A stretch of DNA of 64,000 nucleotides from positions 62,001 to 126,000 of the forward strand of contig JABCPU010000142.1 in assembly GCA_016800925.1 (NCBI GenBank), read 5' to 3'. Shown here piece after piece: positions 55,891-64,000 of this stretch. Source of the stretch: Suillus spraguei (lineage: Eukaryota; Basidiomycota; Agaricomycetes; Boletales; Suillaceae). Numbering within the stretch: position 1 is the first letter of the stretch; each line of letters opens with the position of its first letter. Below the pieces are notes generated by a model. The model did not search any database and had not been told where the DNA came from. It saw nothing but the letters and a program-made list of their open reading frames with translations. Position numbers and translations under genes: made by a program.

Positions 55891-57553
55891 GATTCAAGAC
55901 AAAAAAGATATCTACCAAAAATGTGTGAATCAAATCTTTTGATTGCCTGATATTTGTCTGAGTCCTGAGTGCTGAATCCCAAGTGCTGAACCCCGAAATT
56001 GTGGGCTACTGGGGTTCGGCACTCAGGATTTGGCACTTGGGACTCAGAAAAATGTGAGGCAATAAAAAGCTGAAACTCAAAACTCAAAACTCAAGACTTG
56101 AAACTTGCAAAAATGTATATCATGTAAAATGCCTATTTCCTCACACAGTTCACCGAGTGTCAAGTACCAAGACCCAGGACCCGAATCTTGAATCCTTGGC
56201 AATGTAACAAGTGCCGAGTGCCAGAACCTGGCCCCCGAACCCCGAAACTTCAAACTTCAAACTTCAAAATTGAAACTTGCAAAAATCTGTATCATTTAAA
56301 TTTTCTATTTCCTTGCACAGTTCACCAAGCATCAAGTACCAAGACCCGAGACCCGAATCCCGAATTCATGGCAATGTAACAAGTGCCAAGTGCCGGAACC
56401 TGACCCCAAACCCCGAAACTTCAAACTTCAAACTTCAAAATTGAAACTTGCAAAAATCTGTATCATGTAAAATTTCTATTTCCTTACACAGTTCACTGAG
56501 TGTCAAGTACCAAGACCCAGGACCCAAATCCCGAATTCCTGGCAGTGTAACAAGTGCCAAGTGCCGGAACCCGACCCCCGAACCCCGCAACTTCAAACTG
56601 CAAACTTCAAAATTGAAACTTGCAAAAATCTATATCATGTAAATTTTCTATTTCTTCCACAGTTCACCGAGTGTCAAGTACCAAGACCCAAATCCCAAAT
56701 CCCGAATTCCTGGCAGTGTAACAAGTGCCGAGTGCCGGAACCTGACCCCGACCCCGAAACTTCACACTTCAAACTTCAAAATTGAAACTTGCAAAAATCT
56801 GTATCATTTAAATTTTCTATTTCCTTGCACAGTTCACCGAGTGTCAAGTACCAAGACCCGGGACCCGAATCCCGATTCCTGGCAATGTAACAAGTGCTGA
56901 GTGCCAGAACCTGACCCCCAAACCCTGAAACTTCAAACTTCAAACTTCAAAATTGAAACTTGCACAAATCTGTATCATGTAAAATTTCTATTTCCTTACA
57001 CAGTTCACCGAGTGTCAAGTACCACGACCTGGGACCCGAATCCCGAATTCCTGGCAATGTAACAAGTGCCGAGTGCCAGAACACAACCCCTGAACTCCAA
57101 AACTTACAACTTGAAACTTGAAACTCGCAAAGATGTGTAAGATGTAAATTTTCTATTTCCTTATACAGTTCACCGAGTGTCAAGTACCAAGAACTGAGAC
57201 CCGAATCCTGAATTCCTGGCAATGTAACAAGTGCCGAGTGCCAGACCTCGAACCCCGAAACTTGAAACTTGAAACTCGCACAAATCTGTATCATGTAAAA
57301 TTTCTATTTCCTTATACAGTTCACCGAGTGTCAAGTACCAAAACCTGGAACCCAAATCCTGAATTCCTGGCAATATAACAAGTGCCTCGTGCCGGAACCC
57401 GAACCCTAAACCCTGAACCCCAAAATTTGAAACTTGAAACTTGAAACTTGAAACTGTATGCCAGGGTTTTGGGTCTCGGGTCTCGGTACTTCACACTTTG
57501 TGAGTTTCAAGTTTTGGGTTTCGAGTTTTGGACACTCAGCACTCAGGACTCGG
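55891..57553 (+). repeat. Satellite array of ~170-bp units
   Basis: At least eight units, marked by CACAGTTCACCGAGTGTCAA. The GTTCACC-type word occurs at 56148, 56320, 56491, 56662, 56832, 57003, 57168 and 57319, spacings 172, 171, 171, 170, 171, 165 and 151. Each unit has a run of CCCGAACCCCGAAAC-like words, CTTCAAACTTCAAA words and TTTCTATTTCCTT. The array is not coding. Confidence 0.92.
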
Positions 57554-58726
57554 CACTCAGTGATTCAATAATTTGCTTCTGGCAGAGGTAACATTCATTG
57601 AAAAAAATTGTATATACATCTATCACTATGCAATTATGTCCACCTCCTCACAAGACCCTTTAACCTTCACCTCAACATCCAGTTCAATCTCACCATCTTA
57701 TCATGGATGCCCTCCTGTTGCTCCTCAATCATTTTTAAAGTTTTTGAATGTCTTATCATTGCATAAATGGCCAGCCCTGCTCAGACATCAACAGTAGTAC
57801 ACTCCCACATGTGTCATATGCAAAGGATCAGTTGTATATAGGCCACAAATCTGATATGTCATGTACAGGGGATATTTCTACTGATAAGAAGCCTACATAA
57901 TAATCAAGCTTGTGATAAGTGATCTGATGCGTGATTTACCTCTCATATATGTCCCTAATGATGTATTTGAAGTTTTAGAAAGATCCATGAAGGACTGACT
58001 GAATGATAAGTAAAATGACATATGTGTGAAAAGTGACAATTGACATCTTTTTACACAAAGTCACATTTATATATGGTACAGTTTAAATATTTCATTCAAA
58101 ATATGTAAGATACATGTTAGACTACTAAAGGAACCTATACTGCATATTGCCCTGAGGTTGGAGGGTGGTGAAGGGATGTGGTGTATATCTCAGTTGACCC
58201 AGCGTCAAAGTCCTACAACTGCCCAACTGACCATTTTCGATATTTTGGGACTTTGAACTTTCCCACAGTCAATTTCTTATCTATTTCACTTCCTCAGCAC
58301 TCAATTCTTGTTGGATGGTTTTATAAATTTAGATATATCATAGTGAATGTATTTTAAATCTACTCCAGGTGTCTGATTAATAAACTTTGATGTTTTGAAA
58401 GTATGGGCTCCTTATCAGTAGAAATAGTAAGCATTCACACTAGTTCAAAACTCTGGCCTATTTTAAGCTGATCCTTGTCATACAAAGCAAGTATATATGG
58501 TATTATAATGATATATGAAGAGGCTGTATTATTTATGCAAGAGTAAGATACTGAAAACATCAAAAGTGTGAGAAATGCGACTTTCTATGTTTTTGTTCTT
58601 GGATGTTGAGGTGAAGGTTAAAGGGTCTTGTGAGGAGGTTGGAATAATTGCATAGTGATTGATGTATATACAATTTTTTTCAACAATGTTACCTCTACCA
58701 GAAGCAAATTATTGAATCACTGAGTG
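57554..58726. mobile_element. Non-autonomous foldback element with ~128-bp terminal inverted repeats
   Basis: 57554-57681 is the near-exact reverse complement of 58600-58726. The ends read CACTCAGTG...CACTGAGTG, although the satellite around it also contains such words, so the outer boundary is uncertain by several bases. The 0.9-kb interior is AT-rich with no coding signal. It splits the direct and inverted satellite blocks. Confidence 0.8.
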
Positions 58727-58748
58727 CTGAGTGCCGAAACTCAAAACT

Positions 58749-59898
58749 GTTATGGCCATGCAAAACCAGAGGCTATTCAGAAGTTCCAGCTTTGATGGGG
58801 TCGTACTGGAGGGTCATACTAATTCATGGGGCTTGGCCTCAGCTTGTGCGCTGTGCCCCTTACCTGAGTACATGCCCCTAATTTCATATGAAGTCCAAAG
58901 AGGAGTTCTTGTGAAGTCTGAGGGAGAACCTTGGAGGAACTCTTGGGCTGGATTGCTCCATAGAGCACCAATAAACTTCTGGAGAAGTATAGAAAACTAC
59001 GCCAGAGGTAGGCGGAGATAGAGGTAAGACTACTGGGACAAGTCCCAAGTAGAATGGGTGAAGGGAAGACTGCTGGATGAAGTCTAGGGCAGGATTGGAG
59101 CAAGGCTCCAGGGGGAAATATGATCCACAGGAGGTCAAGGATAGGATAGGACAGGACAAGAGGTCCGGAGATAGGAGGTCGGAGGATGAGGAGTGGAGGA
59201 ACGGAGAAATGGAGGAGTGGAGGAGTGGAGAAACGGAGGAGCGGAGCTCTGTGGATTTGGGGGGAAGTATTGCCCTACTATGGAGGAGTAGGTCCGGAGA
59301 TTATGTAAGGAAGGTACAGGCTACTACAGATGAAGTCCGGAGTAGAAACAAACAGAGGAAGACTACCAAAGGTAGAGCTGGAGGTGAACAGAGATAAAGA
59401 CTGGAGTTCGGACAAAGTTCGGAAAGTATAATATAACAAAGGGTCAAAGGTCCGGCCTAGGGAATACTCCCATAGGCCTGAACTGGAGGCTTACAAGGGC
59501 CGGAGCCCAAGTGCAAGAATGGAATGGAGTTATATTGACATGAGAAGGTAGCAAGATATAAAGCGGAGAATAAGTAGAAATAAGAAAGTAAGTAATCAGA
59601 CAGTAATGACCAAACTGAAGTCCAGAGTACTTCAGTGCGAGTTTATATACTGTAGGTATCATAGGTAAGGATCAGTAAGCATAATCCAAGGCTATGTATG
59701 AACCATGCGGAAACATACTACTAAGTACAACGGAACATAACAAAATGAACTCAGAGATGAGATATGTACGAAAGAGATTATCAAGACAGAAACAGAGGTA
59801 ACCGAGAGCTGGAGACAAGGACATACCTCAAATGGTGTAATGCATGTGGCATGGGAATATGTCTGGAGAGGAATGCAAGGAGATCCGGAGGAATGGAA
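58749..59898 (-). mobile_element. Family-2-related LTR fragment, minus orientation
   Basis: Begins TTATGGCCATGCAAAACCAG, the inverse of the family-2 3' end, and follows the inverse of that LTR through GGAGTGGAGGA repeats (59190-59240) and TATATTGACATGAGAAGG. It stops abruptly at the satellite near 59898, so the LTR 5' end is missing. Confidence 0.7.
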
Positions 59899-60640
59899 TC
59901 ACTCGGTGAACTGTGTAAGGAAATAGAAATTTTACATGATACAGATGTTTGCGAGTTTTGAGTTTCAAGTTTCAAGTTTCGGGCTTTGACACTCAGCACT
60001 TGCTACATTTCCAGGAATTTGGGTCTTGGGGCTTGATACTCAACACTCAGTGAACTGTGTAAGGAAATAGAAATTTTACATGATACAGATTTTTGCAAGT
60101 TTTGAGTTTCAAGTTTCAAGTTTTGGGTTTTGGGCTTTGGCACGAGGCACTTGCTACATTGCCAGGAATTCGGGTCTCGGGTCTTGCTATTCAACACTTG
60201 ATGAACTGTGTAAGGAAATAGAAATTTTACATGATATACATTTTTGCGAGTTTCTGTCACATACCGTATTTCACACCCCATCTCCACTATGATCTCTGGC
60301 CCTGATCTCCATATCTCCGGACCTCTGGACCTCTGCAGCTGGCCTGCCAACCCTACATTGAGGGTTCAGGTCTTGGGTCTTGGTACTCAACACTCGGTGA
60401 ATTGTGTAAGGAAATAGAAATTTTACATGATACAGATTTTTGTGAGTTTCAAGTGTTGTGTTTCAAGTTTCAAGTTTTGGGTTTTGGCACTCAGCACTCG
60501 GCACTTGGTACATTGCCAGGAATTTAGAATTCGGGTCTCAGGTCTTGGTACTTGACACTTGGTGAACTGTGTAAGGAAATAGAAAATTTACATGATATAC
60601 ATTTTGCGAGTTTCAAGTTTTAAATGTATGGATCAAATTC
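59899..60640 (-). repeat. ~170-bp satellite, inverted orientation
   Basis: GGTGAACTGTGTAAGGAAATAG recurs at about 59901, 60047, 60191, 60397 and 60562: this is the reverse complement of the unit at 55891-57553. The longer step between 60191 and 60397 is due to a ~100-bp insert (60257-60356) that starts TGTCACATACCGTA and resembles a cut-down family-2 LTR. Confidence 0.85.
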
Positions 60641-62575
60641 CTTTTATTGTCTCACATTTTTCTGAGTCCTGAGTGCAGAATCACGAGTGCCAAACCCCGA
60701 AATTGCGGACTACCAGATGTCAGAGTTCGGGGTTCAGCACTAAAAATGTGTGGGTCAAAGTCTTTTTATTGCCTCACATTGATTCACACATTTTGAGTGC
60801 CGAACCCTGAACCCCGGCACCTGGCACTCAGGACTCGACACAAAATGTAAAGAATTTGAAACCTATCTGTTGAGTCACCTTGTGCCGGGTGCCAGGTAAC
60901 AATGTGAAACATATCAATCCATACATCTTAAGTGCTGAACCCCGAACGCCGGCACCCGGGACTCGGGACTCATCACCATGTGAAAAATATCGATCTACAT
61001 ATTTTAAGTGCCGAACCCCAACCCCTGGCACCTACGACTCAGTACCCGGGACTTAGAATAATGTGAGGCAATACAGAGATATTGAATCACATGTATTGAG
61101 TGCCGAACCCCGAACTCTGGCACCCGGCACTCGGGACTCGGGCCTTGGGACTCATAACAATGTGAAAGATATCGATGCACATATTTTGACACCAAACCCT
61201 GAACTCTGGCACCCGGCAGTCGGGAATCGGGACTCAGGCCTCATAACAATGTGAAAGATATTGATCCACATATTTTAACACTGAACCCCGAACCCCAGCA
61301 CCTGGGAGTTAGAACAATGTGAGGCAATCCAAAGATATTGATTTACACATGTTGAGTGCCGAACCCCGAACTCCGGCACCCAGGAGTTAGAACAATGTGA
61401 GGCAATACAAAGATATTGATTTACACATGTTGAGTGCCGAACCCCAAACTCCGGCACCCGGCACTCGGGGATTGGGATTCGGGACTCATAACAATGTGAA
61501 AGATATTGATCCACATATTTTATGTGCTGAACCCTGAATTCTGGCACCCAGCACTCTCTGGCACCCGGGAGTTAGAACAATGTCAGGCAATACAAAGATA
61601 TTGATTTACACATGTTGAGTGCTGAACCCCAAACTCCAGCACCCGGCACTCAGGGATCGGGATTCGGGACTCATAACAATGTGAAAGATATCGATCCACA
61701 TATTTTATGTGCTGAACCCTGAACTCCAGCACCCGGCACTTGGGGATTGGGATTTGGGACTCATAACAATGTGAAAGATATTGATCCACATATTTTATGT
61801 GCTGAACCCCAAACTCCGGCACCCGGGAGTTAGAACAATGTCAGGCAATACAAAGATATTGATTTACACATGTTGAGTGCCAAACCCCGAACTCCGGCAC
61901 CCAGCACTCAGGACTCGGGACTTGGTACTCATAATGTGAAAGATATTGATCAACATATTGTCAGTGCTGAACCCTGAACCCCGGCACCCAGCACTTGCAA
62001 CTCGAAATTCAGAACAATGTGAGGCAATAGACACCTATTGATCCACACATTCTAAGTGCCGAGCCCTGAACTCCGAACTCCGGTAGTCTACTATTTAGGG
62101 GTTCAGGGTTTGGTATTCGGGCTTCTGCACTTGAGACCAAAAAAAATGTTAGGCAATAAAATGACTTTGATCCACACATTTTTGGTAGATATCTTTTTTG
62201 TCTCAAATCTTGAATCTCGAGTGCCGAACCCTGAATCCCAAAATCCGGTAGTCCACAATTTCGGGGTTCGGTCCTCGGGACTCAGACACATGTCAGGCAA
62301 CAACAAAACTTTGATCCACACATTTTTGGTAGATGTCTGTTTTGTCTCGAATCTCGAATCTCGAGTTTCTAGTTTCTGATTTTGGTACTCTGCACCCGCA
62401 CCCGGCACTCGGCACCAGATGACTCGACACATGGACTTTAAATCTTTCACCTTGTGTGTTGTGTTTCGGGTGTCTGGGTATCTGGAATTCAGGAAATATC
62501 TAGTTTGAATCTCCAGTTTTGAGTTCCTGGTTTTGGGACTTGGCACCCGGCACCCGGCACCTCAATTCTCGATGA
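60641..62575. repeat. Second satellite with GAACCCCGAACTCCGGCACC units
   Basis: Units of roughly 95-165 bp combine GTGCCGAACCCCGAACTCC, GGCACCCGGCACTCGGGACT, ACAATGTGAAAGATATTGAT or ACAATGTGAGGCAATAC, and CCACATATTTTA. About fourteen irregular units are present. It shares short words with the 170-bp satellite, which suggests common ancestry. Reading frames across it are spurious. Confidence 0.88.
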
Positions 62576-62689
62576 ATGTCAGACATGGTGAATTCAGGTT
62601 TTCGTGCTTCAGGGTTTAGATTTTGGTGGTCGATGGTAGGTATACGCACTCATAGGGTGCATGTATCCTATGTGTTTGATTCTCTGGTG

Positions 62690-63290
62690 GCTACATCAGC
62701 TGTACGTCTTTATGATACATATCTAGGCCCACCCGTATATGTAATATATTTTACCTCGGCCCACCCGTCTATGTAAAATTCCCCCACGTCAGCCCACCCG
62801 TCTATGCAATAAATATTTTACTGCACCCTCAGCCCACCCGTCCATGTAATACACCCCACGTCGGCCCACCCGTCTATGCAATAAATATTTTACTGCACCC
62901 TCAGCCCACCCGTATATGTAATATTCTCTCACCTCAGCCCACCCGTATATGTAATATTCTCTTACCTCGGCCCACCCGTCTATGCAATAATATTTGCCTT
63001 GCATCTCTCTTCAGCCCAGCTGTCTATAATATCCTACTCTACATACTACCCAGATGGGCCCACCCATCTCTGTTGGGGATGATATCCCCCTGGCCCATCC
63101 GTCAACATCAGAAATCATGTCTCCCTCAGCCCACCCGTCTCTCCCGAAAATACAAGTCTCCCGGCCCACCCGTCTCCATCGGAAATAATATTCTCCCTGG
63201 CCCATCCATCAACATCGAGGATATACATAACCTTGGCCCATCATCCGCTGGCCCGTCTTTGACAGGATATTATGTGGGTCGGGTGACCCG
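62690..63290 (+). repeat. Minisatellite of GGCCCACCCGT(C/A)TATG units
   Basis: About sixteen units of 25-50 bp contain GCCCACCCGT followed by TATGTAATAT or similar. The same family occurs inverted at 53390-55195. Minus-strand frames through it are Gly/Tyr/Trp-rich artefacts. Confidence 0.85.
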
Positions 63291-64000
63291 TATAGTACGG
63301 AGTTTGTCACTGAAGGGGCTCTGGGATTTTTATATGCCTTTATGAGTACATCAGCCAAGCAATCACACACCATCACCAGATCAGTGTCCAGGTTCAGAGA
63401 AGGTATAACTGGGTCTCCTCCAGTCTTCTCTGCATTGAATTTCTGTTTGGTATATTCCCCTGCTTCATAAGTGACAGCCAGGGCCCAAGTGCACCAGATT
63501 TTTATGTCAGAAGTGGACATGGAAGAAATATTCATGTTGGAAGTTGATATTGGAAATCAGACACTGAATGCTGGATGTCCAGACTTTGGTGTTAAAGGGG
63601 GTGGAGATAGCGAGGATCAGATAAGGGAGCCTTGGATGATGTTGGCTTTCAAAGATGTATTATCATCCATTGCTCAATGAAATACCAGATGATTGGATGT
63701 GTGCTGGATATCAGATATTCATTTGTCAAGACCTGGGTCTCGGAACTTGGTACCCTTAACTCAAATTTTGGTGGTCAGAACTTGGCATCTCATAGGGCAA
63801 CCAATTTTTGGACCCCGGTGTCCACATTCTACAAGACAACCTAAGTGCCATAAAAGGCCATGTCAAGTGAGCACATGCTGCTCTCTTTGGAAGAATCTCA
63901 ACTTCAGTTGGCCATTATCATGGAAAGTATTGACTGAATTATGTGTTGAGACCCGGGTCTTGGAACTTGGAACTTGGTATGCTTCATCTGAATTTTGGGG
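63291..64000. other. Unclassified end of window
   Basis: A minus-strand frame 63535-63300 (IKIWCTWALAVTYEAGEYTK, VMVCDCLADVLIKAYKNP) has a coding look but I do not recognise its family. From about 63720 GGTCTCGGAACTTGGTA words of the satellite type return. Nothing else is supported. Confidence 0.35.

Noticed and set aside
55891..57553. Possible CRISPR-like spacing of repeats
   Set aside because: Units are ~170 bp, contiguous and without unique spacers; the genome is eukaryotic. It is a satellite.
61275..61822. Repeated CVNQYLCIASHC-like frames
   Set aside because: Products of the second satellite; unit length and frame drift show no coding constraint.

Overview
The window is from a filamentous basidiomycete, most likely an agaricomycete. 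Genes are split by many 45-65 nt GT-AG introns. The protein families (Ldb17, DBP4, an agaricomycete-type F-box protein, an atromentin-synthetase-like pseudogene, Plavaka and Tf1/sushi-like gypsy elements) fit that group. The quinone-synthetase relic weakly favours Boletales; this is inference from family memory, not a search.

Region 1 (1-18.9 kb) is gene-bearing. After a pogo-type transposase relic come two housekeeping genes in tandem on the + strand: an SPIN90/Ldb17 actin-patch protein (2077-4355, 7 exons, 641 aa) and the DEAD-box ribosome-biogenesis helicase DBP4 (4880-7651, 8 exons, 800 aa). Two tandem 2-oxoglutarate/Fe(II) oxygenase paralogues follow on the - strand (7818-9392 and 9623-11176, 10 exons each, the same intron positions, 364 and 365 aa). 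Next are a small cysteine-rich secreted protein gene (12343), a decayed flavin-dependent halogenase (- strand, 12889-14620) that meets head-on the carrier/thioesterase half of a decayed atromentin-synthetase-like enzyme (14619-15970), and an F-box-like protein gene (16752-18855, 7 exons, 592 aa). The oxygenases, halogenase and quinone-synthetase relic look like the remains of a secondary-metabolite locus.

Region 2 (18.9-33.3 kb) is transitional. It holds a 10-bp minisatellite, a Plavaka-type transposase pseudogene split by a solo LTR, a companion transposon-associated gene, a second small cysteine-rich secreted (knottin-pattern) gene at 30757-30970, and solo LTRs.

Region 3 (33.3-64 kb) is almost wholly repeats. 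A full-length chromodomain gypsy element (33365-40993, target duplication GGTGG, two 473-bp LTRs differing at 3 sites) carries gag, a broken pol and a third zinc-knuckle ORF between pol and the 3' LTR. Its primer-binding site matches its own predicted RNA 5' end, as in Tf1-type self-priming. A second, truncated copy on the - strand (49624-53380) keeps the third ORF and a covarying hairpin at its stop codon. That copy was hit by a solo LTR, which was itself hit by another solo LTR, each with a perfect target duplication. The region also has a Tc1-like element with transposase-derived long inverted arms inside a 0.97-kb repeat, a 2.7-kb palindrome of two more copies of that repeat, three solo or partial LTRs of a second family, a ~170-bp satellite, a second satellite, and GGCCCACCCGT-type minisatellites.

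Exon joins for five genes were worked out by hand and give open frames of exact codon multiples. Start sites, family names recalled from memory, and repeat boundaries without target duplications are less certain.
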